Notes: generated from the letters alone by a model not told the origin. Positions 19,220-28,400 are shown, counted from the stretch's first letter. The stretch: DNA of 64,000 nucleotides from Candidatus Obscuribacterales bacterium (GCA_031292355.1 JARLHI010000075.1:310001-374000), one strand, 5' to 3'. Translations and numbers: made by a program.

Positions 19220-19470
19220 TATTCCGAACGCGCGTTTTCAAGACAGCGCACTTTAGTAATGATAAATCGGAGCAATTCTAGCCGAAGCCCCCGCTCAGGT
19301 CAGGGAAGAATTCGGGAAGCTAAAAAAACAATACCCCTTGACACTCCCCCCCCCCCGCGGGCGAACCTTCTGCAATTAAGATTGGCGACGATTCTTGTGA
19401 CACAAAAAACTAAATCGAGTTCGATTGAGTTTTTGATTACTCAACAACAGTGAGAAATTTTTTCTAACTT

Positions 19471-19491
19471 ATGACGTTGGCTCAACGTCAT
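19471..19491. promoter_or_regulatory. perfect inverted repeat, possible operator
   Basis: The arms ATGACGTTG and CAACGTCAT are separated by three bases. No T-run follows on either strand, so a protein-binding site is more likely than a terminator. It lies about 200 bases upstream of the first TolC-like gene. Confidence 0.5.
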
Positions 19492-19532
19492 CACTAATCA
19501 GTAAATAAAAAATGAAAGGTTGTATTTGCTCA

Positions 19533-19544
19533 GAACAAATGTTC
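19533..19544. promoter_or_regulatory. LexA-box-like palindrome
   Basis: The sequence GAAC-AAAT-GTTC matches the GAAC-N4-GTTC core bound by LexA in Gram-positive bacteria and is close to the cyanobacterial RGTAC-N3-DGTWC type. It lies about 145 bases before the TolC-like gene. A twelve-base core can occur by chance, and no other SOS gene is adjacent. Confidence 0.35.
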
Positions 19545-19688
19545 CCGCAAAAGGGCGAACTTTAGATCTTGTCAATTTTCGCATTTAAAGCCTTGTTAGA
19601 CACAATTCTAACTATATCTATTGCTAACATCAGCCCATTACAGACCACGCTCCCGCTATGCTAGTGCGGCACACATCAAGGTAATTCC

Positions 19689-21242
19689 ATGCGGTCCATT
19701 TTGCAAAGTCACAAAGAGCGTTTCGCTGCGGCATTACTGGCGGTGCTTCTTGCGCCAACAATGCTTCCCGTTGTCGCCGCCGAGAGCCTCGGCACTCCCA
19801 TTGTGATCGACGGTAAGGCGCCACCAGCGTCAGTTGATCCGGACTCGGTCCATGCGGTCAACAAGACTCTTGCGATGGACAAATTGCGTCTGAACTCTTC
19901 CTTAAAGGACGACTCCTTCAAGACGATTCGCCTGGAAGTGCAATACGACCAGCAAATATCTCTTGAAGAGGCGCTCAATTACGCCATTCAGAATAATCTG
20001 GCTATAAAAATTTCCAAAGACAGCCTTAAGTATCAGCAATACGTGCTCTATGGACAAGTGGCAAACGTGCTGCCTAACCTCACAGTTGCATACAACCTGA
20101 CCCATACTGACATCATGAATGAGAAGGTTGGTTCTAACGCCAAGGTATTCTTGACGAGGCTGGCATATCCAGTTTTCCAGGGCGGCAGCGTTGTCTATGG
20201 GATTCTCGGTCAGTATTATCGCGAAAAGGGCTGGGAACAGGCATACAAAGCCAATATCAGCGATGCATTATTGGACCTTTATACCCGCTACAACAATTTG
20301 CTTTTAGCTCGTGTATTGCTGCAAATCCGCGCCAAAGCGGTTGAAGTTTCGCAAGAGCAAGTGCGCGTCAATACTATTAAAGAAGCTGCAGGAACTGGCG
20401 CCAGATTCAATATTCTACAATCAGAGGCACAGCTTGCTTCAGACAGACAAGCATTACTTCAGCAGCAGGTTGCCGTTCGTCAGGCTGCTCTTGCCTTGAA
20501 CTTTTCGATGAATTTTCCAATGGGTGTCAATTTAGTGCCCGTCGAAGAAACCATTACAGAGCAATCACTCTTTCAAAATCAATCGACAATAGACGCTCTC
20601 GTTGGTGTTGCTCTTAAAAAACGTCCTGAATTGCGCGAGTACGAATTATTTAAAATTGCTGCCGCGCGAAACATCCAGGTAGCATCGGCACCACTTTATC
20701 CTCAAGTCTCTTTATTCCAACAGTATTCTTACACAAACACAGTATCCAAAAGTTCACAAGCAAGCAGTAGCAGCGATACATCTGGTGCCGGGGTGTTTGG
20801 TGGACTATTCCGCACATACCAACAGGGTCTCGGCATAGTCTGGTCTTTGAACAACATGGGCGTAACGGCAGTATCCAATATTGCTGCCTCAAATTCATTG
20901 GCCCATCAAGCTTCAGTTCAGGCAAACCAGGAGCTGCAGACAGTCTTGCAGCAAGTTCGCTCTGACTATCTCAACTGGCGCGCTGCAAGAGAACAAATCG
21001 ACAATGCAGCCCACGGTGTCACGGCATCAGCAGAAGAACTACGATTAGCCGCCATTCGACTGGATCAAGGTGTCGGCACCAATCTCGATGTAATCACAGC
21101 GCAGCACGACTATGTCAATGCTCTGACCACGCAAGCTCAAGCAATTGTTGGTTCAAACATGGCTCAGGCACAACTTCTTCATGACACTGGCATTATTTCC
21201 AGCGACACTCTTTTGCATGGCTTCAAAGGGGACATAAACTGA
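19689..21242 (+). CDS. TolC-family outer membrane efflux protein (first of tandem pair)
   Basis: This 517-residue protein has a signal peptide to about residue 30 (LLAPTMLPVVAAES). The outer membrane efflux protein pattern is clear: two halves each with an SLEEALNYAIQNNLAIKI/EELRLAAIRLDQGVGTNLDVITAQHDYVNA type helical repeat, and PELREYELFKIAAARNIQVASAPLYPQVSLFQQYSYTN leading into a beta-strand. TolC proteins form trimeric outer membrane channels for type I secretion or RND/ABC/MFS pumps. No inner-membrane partner is encoded next to it, although a DHA2 transporter lies 2 kb away. One base separates its stop from the next gene. Confidence 0.92.
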   Translation: MRSILQSHKERFAAALLAVLLAPTMLPVVAAESLGTPIVIDGKAPPASVDPDSVHAVNKTLAMDKLRLNSSLKDDSFKTIRLEVQYDQQISLEEALNYAIQNNLAIKISKDSLKYQQYVLYGQVANVLPNLTVAYNLTHTDIMNEKVGSNAKVFLTRLAYPVFQGGSVVYGILGQYYREKGWEQAYKANISDALLDLYTRYNNLLLARVLLQIRAKAVEVSQEQVRVNTIKEAAGTGARFNILQSEAQLASDRQALLQQQVAVRQAALALNFSMNFPMGVNLVPVEETITEQSLFQNQSTIDALVGVALKKRPELREYELFKIAAARNIQVASAPLYPQVSLFQQYSYTNTVSKSSQASSSSDTSGAGVFGGLFRTYQQGLGIVWSLNNMGVTAVSNIAASNSLAHQASVQANQELQTVLQQVRSDYLNWRAAREQIDNAAHGVTASAEELRLAAIRLDQGVGTNLDVITAQHDYVNALTTQAQAIVGSNMAQAQLLHDTGIISSDTLLHGFKGDIN

Positions 21243-21243
21243 A

Positions 21244-23547
21244 GTGAACAAGGCGTTTAACAAACTAACGCTTACAGTGTTGCTTGCGCTACTTTTGCTC
21301 GAGGTACCAGCTGCTCAAGCCGAAGACACAGACATCAGCCGCATTAGCGATCTTATTGGTTCGCCGCAAACAGTAGGCATAGGCGAAAAGGTCTTTCGCA
21401 ATCCACCTTCATTTTTCAATGACACCGCAGACAACACTACCTCCAAATCAAATATCGATAATTTTACCCAGAGCGAATTATTGGGACAAGGAGCACCGAC
21501 CTTAGGTACTCCAGTTCGCGGTAACGCAAGTGGTGGTCCTGGTCTGCGCATCAACGGTATTCGGGTCAATAACTCGCCTGCGTCCAATCCAAATCAAAGC
21601 CCGATTCCGACAACACCGACAAGCAATATCACAAATTCTGGCAACACGGGAAATACAAGCACCCCAGGCACCACTAGCGACACGGTCAGTTCACCTGCGC
21701 CGCGTGCCCTGCAACAACAGGAACAGCCAAATGGCACGGCAACAACAGCTCCTACAGCTGCACCAAATACGCCAACATCATCCAGCACCGAAGCCATGGC
21801 GCCAATTACATTAGCCAGTTCGGCGCCACCAGATCACGAAGCTAATAAAACAGTCAATTTGAACCCTTTGTATTTGAGCTCAATTATTGAGATGCATTCC
21901 TTTGATGCATTGCGCGAAGAGTCAAAATACAGCCAATCAATCAGTCTGCAAGAGGCCATTCGTTACGTTCTAGATCATGGCATGGCGATCAAGATTTCGC
22001 GCGAAAGCATGAACTATCAACACTGGCTCACGGTCTCGGCCGTAGGTGGTTTTTTGCCGACGTTCGCGATGTCGTACAACGCTTCTAACGTCAACGTCCC
22101 CAATCTCAACACCACATCGATCGCTCACACTTTCTTATCGGGTGTTAGCTTCCCTGTATTTCAAGGCGGTGGGGTCATGTATGGATTGTTAGCCCAGAGA
22201 TACCGCGAAAAGGCCTGGCAATACACTTATAAATCCACTGTTTCAGACGTTTTTCTTGATGTCTACACAAAATACACGAACCTCGTCTTGCAGCGTGTAT
22301 TGATGCAGATCTGGGCAAAAACCGTTGAAGCGGACGAACAAGCATTGAGCAACGCAAAAATTCAACTACAAGCAGGAACAGGTACAACTTATGCCATCTT
22401 GCAGGCAGAAACAAGACTCGCTGCCGATAGACAGAATTTTTTGCAACAGGGCATCGCCATGCGTCAGGCTGGTTTGCAACTAAATCTTGCTATGAATTTC
22501 CCGCTGGAAGTCAATTTGATACCAGTGGAAGAAACGCTGACTGAAGCACCACTGTTTAATCCCAATGTTAAATTGAATACTCTTGTTGGAGACGCCATGC
22601 GCTTCAATCCAGGATTGAGACAGTATGAATACTTCAGGCTGACCGCCAACAGACAGATTCAGGCCACCGCTTCGAACCTCTATCCCTCAATTTCTTTCTT
22701 CACGCTTTACCAGCAAAATGACACAGGCGTTGCCCCAGCCGCTAATTCAGCTGCATTAGGGGGTGCTGCGAGCGCTTCCATTGCTTCGTTCCTAGACTCA
22801 TCTTTTGCCGGACGAGTAAGCAATAATGCTCTAGGGCAGCAATATACTTTCAGTCCAACTTCTGGCTCGACCTCTACGCAAGGAGCTAACACAGCGCCAG
22901 CAGCTCTGCCTGCGTCATCAGGTGGTACACCAATTGCGCAGATTCAATCGGGATCGCTCGTGTCATCAGGAGCGGTGGCACCATCAATTACAGGCGGTGG
23001 CACAGGCAATAGCTCGGGCTCCAACCAGAACGGCAGCTTACAGGCACCAGCCGGTATATTTGCCGGCAAATTCAGGGAAGTTCAAAGTGGTTTTCAGCTG
23101 ACCTGGAGCCTTCCCAATTCGGGCATGACCACTGCAGCGTCATTGTTTGCAATCAAGACACTTGCCAGGCAAGCCCTGATGCAATGCAATCAAGAAATCA
23201 GCCTTGTCGTTGAAAACGTTCATTCCGATTATCTGGCAATGCTTTCCGCGCGCGAAGTCATCGACAAAGCTGCTGCGTCTGTTAGTGCCTTCAGAGAGAC
23301 ACTGCGTCTGGCCAAAGTCAGTCTTGATAATGGTGTCGGCACTTATCTCGATGTGATGACAGCCCAGACCAATTATGTGCAGGCGGTGACCGCCCAGGCT
23401 CAAGCCATCGTTGCATCAAACGTTGCACAAGCGCAGCTTCTACACGACATGGGCATGATTTCAGCGACTACTTTAACAACTGGCTATAAACCGGGCACTT
23501 TCGCCCAACCGATTCCAAATGTCCAAAGTCGATTGAAAAAACCTTAG
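21244..23547 (+). CDS. TolC-family outer membrane protein with long low-complexity inserts (second of pair)
   Basis: The 767-residue paralogue starts with GTG one base after the previous stop, so the pair is translationally linked. It has a signal peptide and then about 200 residues rich in Asn, Thr, Pro and Ser before the first TolC helical repeat (ISLQEAIRYVLDHGMAIKISRESM). The second half contains another Ser/Gly/Ala/Asn-rich insert at about 495-600, between the two repeats, where TolC has a surface-exposed strand loop. The C-terminal helix (VGTYLDVMTAQTNYVQAVTAQAQAI) closely matches the first gene. The extra segments make it about 250 residues longer than the usual family size. Confidence 0.9.
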   Translation: MNKAFNKLTLTVLLALLLLEVPAAQAEDTDISRISDLIGSPQTVGIGEKVFRNPPSFFNDTADNTTSKSNIDNFTQSELLGQGAPTLGTPVRGNASGGPGLRINGIRVNNSPASNPNQSPIPTTPTSNITNSGNTGNTSTPGTTSDTVSSPAPRALQQQEQPNGTATTAPTAAPNTPTSSSTEAMAPITLASSAPPDHEANKTVNLNPLYLSSIIEMHSFDALREESKYSQSISLQEAIRYVLDHGMAIKISRESMNYQHWLTVSAVGGFLPTFAMSYNASNVNVPNLNTTSIAHTFLSGVSFPVFQGGGVMYGLLAQRYREKAWQYTYKSTVSDVFLDVYTKYTNLVLQRVLMQIWAKTVEADEQALSNAKIQLQAGTGTTYAILQAETRLAADRQNFLQQGIAMRQAGLQLNLAMNFPLEVNLIPVEETLTEAPLFNPNVKLNTLVGDAMRFNPGLRQYEYFRLTANRQIQATASNLYPSISFFTLYQQNDTGVAPAANSAALGGAASASIASFLDSSFAGRVSNNALGQQYTFSPTSGSTSTQGANTAPAALPASSGGTPIAQIQSGSLVSSGAVAPSITGGGTGNSSGSNQNGSLQAPAGIFAGKFREVQSGFQLTWSLPNSGMTTAASLFAIKTLARQALMQCNQEISLVVENVHSDYLAMLSAREVIDKAAASVSAFRETLRLAKVSLDNGVGTYLDVMTAQTNYVQAVTAQAQAIVASNVAQAQLLHDMGMISATTLTTGYKPGTFAQPIPNVQSRLKKP

Positions 23548-23557
23548 CCTGAATGCT

Positions 23558-24415
23558 TTACGGTGTTGACGAAAGTACGCATGCGTCTTGAGTGTCGAAC
23601 AGCGTCGCGGCTGGAATTTGAATGTGCGAAGCGGTAAGAGATTCTTCAGTTTGGAAATAAAGAATGCCTTGTGTCTTTTGTCCAGGCCAGATGATACGGC
23701 GACCAAATCGCGATGACTCTACTTCGCGACGTTGCTCATCAGGACCGTATCTTTGCAAAACTGGTTTGCGAAATTTGAATTCGTCTTTAACTGCCGGCAC
23801 CGCACCAATTGTGAACGCGGCAGGCACAATATTGGTACCAATAGAGGCCATTGCATGCTCGAGTCCAGTTTTAGGTAAGACAGCCTTTTGCAAAACCGTA
23901 ACTGGAATTGCCGTTAGCGTTGCACCACCGGTGGTTATCGTAGCTTTCGTACCATCAACCATAAGCGGGCGACCAGTCAGGTTGTTGACAGTGATTTGGA
24001 CACCGCTTAAATGTTCAAATGCAATATTGCGTTGGTCCACTTGCAAGGTCAATCCAGCGTTAACATACGCTTTGAGCGGCTCAGCGGCTTGCTTTGCGCC
24101 ATCAGTTGGTTTAATCAGAAGCAAATCAGGTGTCATCATGGCGTCTGCTCCAGGAGCTGACAATCCGCCAATATTCGGGGTTGCCGGCGCCCCAATCTTT
24201 GCCTCAGGAGCAGCTTTTGCTGCGGCGTCATCTGCGGCTGTCGCAGCAGTTGAAGCTGGAGCTGGCAATGGAGCGACAATTTTACTTGTGCCAGGCATTG
24301 GTGCTCGCAGCTTGGCTTCAGGATCAGCCGAGGCTGCCGCAATCAGCTGAAAGCTGCTGCACATCAAGGTTCCTAGAATCCAGTTTCGCTTGAGATTGCC
24401 AGTCATAAAATTCAT
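23558..24415 (-). CDS. secreted hypothetical protein
   Basis: Taking the ATG at 24415 gives 285 residues; a GTG two codons upstream is also possible. A signal peptide ends near AAASADPE. An Ala/Pro-rich linker (about 35-85) precedes a domain with repeated beta-strand patterns (LTLQVDQRNIAFEHLSGVQITVNNLTGRPLMVDG), which looks like an immunoglobulin-like or pilus-chaperone-like sandwich. The end, GRRIIWPGQKTQGILYFQTEE, fits the same idea. The family is not recognised. It converges on the TolC-like pair with ten bases between the stops. Confidence 0.65.
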   Translation of the reverse strand: MNFMTGNLKRNWILGTLMCSSFQLIAAASADPEAKLRAPMPGTSKIVAPLPAPASTAATAADDAAAKAAPEAKIGAPATPNIGGLSAPGADAMMTPDLLLIKPTDGAKQAAEPLKAYVNAGLTLQVDQRNIAFEHLSGVQITVNNLTGRPLMVDGTKATITTGGATLTAIPVTVLQKAVLPKTGLEHAMASIGTNIVPAAFTIGAVPAVKDEFKFRKPVLQRYGPDEQRREVESSRFGRRIIWPGQKTQGILYFQTEESLTASHIQIPAATLFDTQDACVLSSTP

Positions 24416-24522
24416 TGCCACACAGAAGTATCAGCAGCTACAAAACAGCTACGCTCTAACTATGGCATATTGTACGACGCTCGCTCGAGCCATGAGTTAT
24501 TTTGCGGTCATGAATGAAGTGT

Positions 24523-25728
24523 CTAGTACACGCGAACGGGCTTGCCACTCACCTTGACACCCTGAGCCTGCGGCTTTTCGGGCTTGCGACCGAATGAAAT
24601 CCCAAATGTTTCAAACAACGAAACGTCACTTGGTTCAACGAGACGCTGCACGATTGCTTCCTTGACGTCCATATATTCTATTTTGCCGCCGGCGTACGAA
24701 ACAACCGTCACACCTAGTACCTTTTGTGTAATCAACTCAACAGCCGCAGCACCGACTTCCAGACCAAAATTTGAATCCATCGCCGATGAAAAACCGCAAC
24801 GAACAAGATGGCTGGGGCGAATTTCGCGAACTTCAGGGATTTCGTAAACGCCAGCGACAAATTGACCAGTGCGTTTCATGAACTCTTTGATTTCAGGGTC
24901 GGCTTTGATGCGGTCTTCAATTTGTTTGACAACATATTTGCCAGCGCCAAGCAGGCGTCTGTGCCCGAAGGAATCGGGCTCAGAGGACATGTCAACCAGT
25001 TCATTGCCAGAGGCATCGCGCAGCCCTTCTGCAACGACCACCATGGCGGTACCGGCATGAACATCACTTTCCTCAATACGCTTAACAAAGCAATCTTTTA
25101 CATGCTTATAGAGAACGTCAAAATCGACTGGAATTTCTGGAATCAAAATGGCGTCGACATCAGCTGCCACTCCACCTCGGAAAGCGGTGTGTCCAGCGTA
25201 TCGGCCAAACACTTCCATGACAATGATGCGGTTATGGGTGCGACCAGTTGTGCGCAAATCGCGTAATTGATCGGCGATACGATTAATGGTCGAGTCGCCC
25301 CCAACGCTGTATGGCATCAAATCAAGATCCATCGTCTTTGGCGCATGCACACAGGGAATACCTTGACCGGCCAAATCTGCCACGACCGAACCAGTGTCGT
25401 CGCCACCGGCAATGACAAGAGCATCGAGATTGAATTTTTTCAAACCTTCTTTGATGCGATCGTATTTTTTGTCATCTTTAATTTTGGAAATTTTGACGCG
25501 TGAGTTACCGGCTTCAGAACCAGCCATGAATACTTCGATAGCTTCGATGCGTTCTGGTGTGAGCTTTGTGATCTGTTTTAGGTCGACGAGATTATAAAGT
25601 CCGGCATATCCATTTGGAATAATCCAGGCAGTCATCCCCTTGGCTATAGCAGTTAGCGCTGCACCCTTGATAACGCCATTAAGACCGCCGCAATCGCCGC
25701 CAGATGTAATGATGCCGATGTTTTTCAC
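24523..25728 (-). CDS. 6-phosphofructokinase, residues predict pyrophosphate dependence
   Basis: The 401-residue protein contains the phosphofructokinase core: GIITSGGDCGGLN at 5-17, AGGDDT at 107-112, PKTMDLD at 130-136, SVGGDSTINR at 141-150 and MEVFGRYAGHTA further on. Asp111 replaces the glycine that makes room for ATP in Escherichia coli PfkA (Gly104), and Lys131 replaces the corresponding Gly124. This Asp/Lys pair is the known signature of pyrophosphate-dependent enzymes. Both catalytic aspartates (134, 136) are kept, although the residue between them is Leu rather than Asn. It would catalyse reversible phosphorylation of fructose 6-phosphate. The start is GTG with GGAGAG upstream. Confidence 0.92.
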   Translation of the reverse strand: MKNIGIITSGGDCGGLNGVIKGAALTAIAKGMTAWIIPNGYAGLYNLVDLKQITKLTPERIEAIEVFMAGSEAGNSRVKISKIKDDKKYDRIKEGLKKFNLDALVIAGGDDTGSVVADLAGQGIPCVHAPKTMDLDLMPYSVGGDSTINRIADQLRDLRTTGRTHNRIIVMEVFGRYAGHTAFRGGVAADVDAILIPEIPVDFDVLYKHVKDCFVKRIEESDVHAGTAMVVVAEGLRDASGNELVDMSSEPDSFGHRRLLGAGKYVVKQIEDRIKADPEIKEFMKRTGQFVAGVYEIPEVREIRPSHLVRCGFSSAMDSNFGLEVGAAAVELITQKVLGVTVVSYAGGKIEYMDVKEAIVQRLVEPSDVSLFETFGISFGRKPEKPQAQGVKVSGKPVRVY

Positions 25729-25852
25729 AAGCTCTCTCCAGAAACTATTTGTTGATGACGCGAACGCCTAATGGTTTTTAGCATGAAAGCATGCGCCGTT
25801 GAGCAAGCTTTGGTGAATCTTCAACAATTGCTTAAAGGAATAGCTGGAAAGG

Positions 25853-26242
25853 TCAGTCGGGCTGATTGATCATAAACGTGGCGAAACTCTCAAAAAACTC
25901 CTTTAGAGTTTGTTTGTGAGCCTGCAATTCTGGCACCATATCCAGTGCCTCAGTCATATTATGCACCCAGGCATTGCGTTCGATAATGCCAATCTTGAAG
26001 GGCATGTGTCGTCCACGCATACGCGGATGTCCCTTTTGCTGGCTGTAAGTCTGACGCCCGCCTGTGCGCTGAATCAAAAAGAGAGCAAGCGCCTCTTTAC
26101 CAGGACCTAAATCCTCGGGATATAGTGGGCGCAAAACGGTGTCATTTTCTACGCGTTTGTAGAATTCTTCAACGAGCGCGAAAAAAGGCGCGTCTTTACC
26201 GACACCTTTATAAATTTCTGAAACTGGATCGACTTCTTGCAT
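25853..26242 (-). CDS. glbO: truncated haemoglobin, group II (trHbO)
   Basis: At 129 residues this matches group II truncated haemoglobins along its length: FFALVEEFYKRV with the B10 tyrosine at about 28, LYPEDLGPGKEALALFLIQRTGG, then HPRMRGRHMPFKIG with the proximal F8 histidine at 79, and AWVHNM with the G8 tryptophan at 92, which is invariant in this group. It should bind haem and oxygen or nitric oxide in the cytoplasm. It stands alone between the phosphofructokinase and the secreted paralogue pair. Confidence 0.93.
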   Translation of the reverse strand: MQEVDPVSEIYKGVGKDAPFFALVEEFYKRVENDTVLRPLYPEDLGPGKEALALFLIQRTGGRQTYSQQKGHPRMRGRHMPFKIGIIERNAWVHNMTEALDMVPELQAHKQTLKEFFESFATFMINQPD

Positions 26243-26272
26243 AGAACAGAATTATACATCTGCGAGCGCCGC

Positions 26273-27244
26273 TTAATTCAAATCCATATATTTGAGCAAA
26301 TCGAGCAATGAGCCATCAAGCTGCTCGACATCAGCATGGACATAGTGCAACATGAAGGTTCTATCTGTAAGCAGTCCGATTGATTCCTTTTGCGAAATAT
26401 TCATCCCTGAAACAGCTTTTTTTGCGCTTTCAGATGTTTCATTCAATCGACGGGCGTTGCGCCAGTGATCAAGGGTCTGCTGACGGCGACTGACAGTCGA
26501 GCCAGCAGGAGTTGCGTTCAAATATCGCCAAACGAGATCAGGATAAGAATTTTCTGGACCCGGCTCTAAATCAAGAAAATGAGCGAGCATGTTGGTACCG
26601 GAGTCAGATTCTCTTTTGCCACCAGATTGCATTTTCAGAGCGGCTAGAGTCAGAAGAATTGAAAAACCGGATGTGGTCAGCAAACAGATGTTTGCTGCAA
26701 GTGGTTGCGCTCCCAAGAACAGGCCACCAGCCGTCGATCCCAGAGCACTACCTTGACCAAAGTTGGCGATAAAGTTGTAATTGAGGTTTTTGTCTCTTTT
26801 TGCAGTAAGGATTGAGCGGACGTCATAAGCGTACGCTAGTTCACCATCGATTCGATCGGCAACGGTTCGCACTTGCAACGAGGCACCAAAAACCTTTTCC
26901 ATCAAATACAGTTCGAGCGCCATTTGCTCGTCGGTGGGAATCACGCCAGGTGTCTGCGATGATTGGGCTTTGAGCTGACGCAATCTTTCTACTTGAGGCA
27001 AAATGCCCATCAAATTTGCCACTTCCAGCGCATCGGCAGAAATCTTGCTCGTGGACTCACCATTTGTATAAGCGTTAACGTTGTAGGGTTTCGCGAGCTT
27101 CGGATTGGCCGAAGCAACTACTGCCACTACATCGCTTTTGGCAGTGGCATCTTTAGCGATTGCAGGAAGAAAAGACATCCAGCTAGCCTGAATAAGTAAA
27201 CTGAGACTCAAGCAAATGCCACGTCTATAATTTTTACCGTTCAT
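26273..27244 (-). CDS. secreted paralogue family member A, unknown function
   Basis: The 323-residue protein has a signal peptide to about residue 30. Recognisable blocks shared with the genes at 27241 and 55422 are the DRIDGELAYAYDVRSILTAK-RDK region, a hydrophobic Gly-rich stretch around ANICLLTTSGFSILLTLA, and an end block FMLHYVHADVEQLDGSLLDLL. The hydrophobic middle may cross or lie on a membrane. The start ATG overlaps the stop of the upstream paralogue by four bases (ATGA), so the two are co-translated. No outside family is recognised. Confidence 0.75.
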   Translation of the reverse strand: MNGKNYRRGICLSLSLLIQASWMSFLPAIAKDATAKSDVVAVVASANPKLAKPYNVNAYTNGESTSKISADALEVANLMGILPQVERLRQLKAQSSQTPGVIPTDEQMALELYLMEKVFGASLQVRTVADRIDGELAYAYDVRSILTAKRDKNLNYNFIANFGQGSALGSTAGGLFLGAQPLAANICLLTTSGFSILLTLAALKMQSGGKRESDSGTNMLAHFLDLEPGPENSYPDLVWRYLNATPAGSTVSRRQQTLDHWRNARRLNETSESAKKAVSGMNISQKESIGLLTDRTFMLHYVHADVEQLDGSLLDLLKYMDLN

Positions 27245-28389
27245 TTGCTAGTTCTTCCTTCTTGTTCGAGACTTCTATTGATTGTGGCACCATGTACCGC
27301 CTTGGTTGTATTTTCATCGACTGGACCGTTGGTGCTTTGGTCTGTGACACCGTAAGGAGCAAGACCAGGAGGCGCCGAGTCACCGGAGACGACCTTTGAT
27401 AATTCATAAATTTCAAAATCTAATTGCTCGATCATCGCGTGCAAATCATGCAGCATAAAAATACGATCGTTGAGTGTGCGAATCGACTCTGTTTCTTCAT
27501 CCGGCTTTTGAGGAGCAGCAGCAATTGAGTGAATGCGCGGCAAATTCGCTGGATCTAACTTACGCAAACTAAGCCATTGTTTGAGCAAGATTTCGCGTCT
27601 ACTCTCACCATTTTTTAATTCTGGAGGAGTGGAATTAAGAAAGGTCCAGACCATTCCCGGTAAATAGAGAGGACGGGCTGATTCGATGCTATATATGCCA
27701 GCCAACGAATTAGGGTCTGTATCGATTTGGCGCTTGCCTGACTTCATCTCCATAAAGGTAAGGGAGGTCAAAACAACACCGATGCCAGATGTAGTTGAAC
27801 GTATGTAGTTAGAGCTGTCAAGCATTGCATGCGAATTATGCGAATTCATCAACATGCCGGTTCGAATAGCACCAAGAACACCAAATTGCAAAAAGTTGAT
27901 GGTGTTAGTGCGTGCCACCAATTTGTTGCGACGACCAGAAACCGAAGCTTCTATGTCGTAGGCATAAGCAAGCTCTCTGTCGATTCTTGCTGTGCATTTA
28001 CGCACTTCAAGGGCGCCTATCGCCATCTTGTGATAGATATTGAGTTTGAGTGCGGTGACTCGCTTGTCGGCAAGACCAGGTTTGGTCAAACCTTCACGGC
28101 GCATTTTGAAAAGATATTCGACATAAGGTCGAACCTTGAGCAAATCTGCAGCTTCTGCTGCACGCGGCGTTAGCTCAAGTAGATTAGCTGGCAGCCCAGT
28201 AAAAGCGGACGACTGTTTCAACTCAGGCGTATAAGCAATAATGGCTCGGTCTGGCGAACTGAAGGCAGAAATTGTGTCGGCGGCTTCGGCAGTTTTGACA
28301 CACGAGCTAAGTATTGATGACACTACCAGTAGTGACAAACTCAAGCGCGACACTAGAGACGCACAAGACCTTCGAATAAAAAGTGTCAT
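27241..28389 (-). CDS. secreted paralogue family member B, unknown function
   Basis: The 382-residue protein has a signal peptide (LSLSLLVVSSILSSCVKTAEA), where Cys could be a lipoprotein site, although the lipobox is imperfect. It shares ARIDRELAYAYDIEASVSGR-RNK, a hydrophobic LQFGVLGAIRTGML stretch and FMLHDLHAMIEQLDFEIYEL with member A, and more loosely with the gene at 55422. AAGGA eight bases upstream supports the start. It is the first gene of a two-gene coupled unit; the two probably act together. Confidence 0.75.
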   Translation of the reverse strand: MTLFIRRSCASLVSRLSLSLLVVSSILSSCVKTAEAADTISAFSSPDRAIIAYTPELKQSSAFTGLPANLLELTPRAAEAADLLKVRPYVEYLFKMRREGLTKPGLADKRVTALKLNIYHKMAIGALEVRKCTARIDRELAYAYDIEASVSGRRNKLVARTNTINFLQFGVLGAIRTGMLMNSHNSHAMLDSSNYIRSTTSGIGVVLTSLTFMEMKSGKRQIDTDPNSLAGIYSIESARPLYLPGMVWTFLNSTPPELKNGESRREILLKQWLSLRKLDPANLPRIHSIAAAPQKPDEETESIRTLNDRIFMLHDLHAMIEQLDFEIYELSKVVSGDSAPPGLAPYGVTDQSTNGPVDENTTKAVHGATINRSLEQEGRTSK

Positions 28390-28400
28390 AGGGTCTTTCC

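Larger units (their letters stand above)
19220..19688. other. 469-base intergenic region with C tract and two palindromes
   Basis: No convincing gene lies here. It holds an uninterrupted run of eleven C at 19346-19356 shortly after a TTGACA (19338-19343), a perfect 9-base inverted repeat at 19471-19491, a GAAC-N4-GTTC palindrome at 19533-19544, and AT-rich sequence up to the start of the TolC-like pair. It separates the divergent GT-C gene and the TolC-like genes. Confidence 0.6.

Noticed and set aside
19338..19380. TTGACA plus C tract as a phase-variable promoter
   Set aside because: No acceptable -10 box lies at 15-19 bases from the -35-like box.
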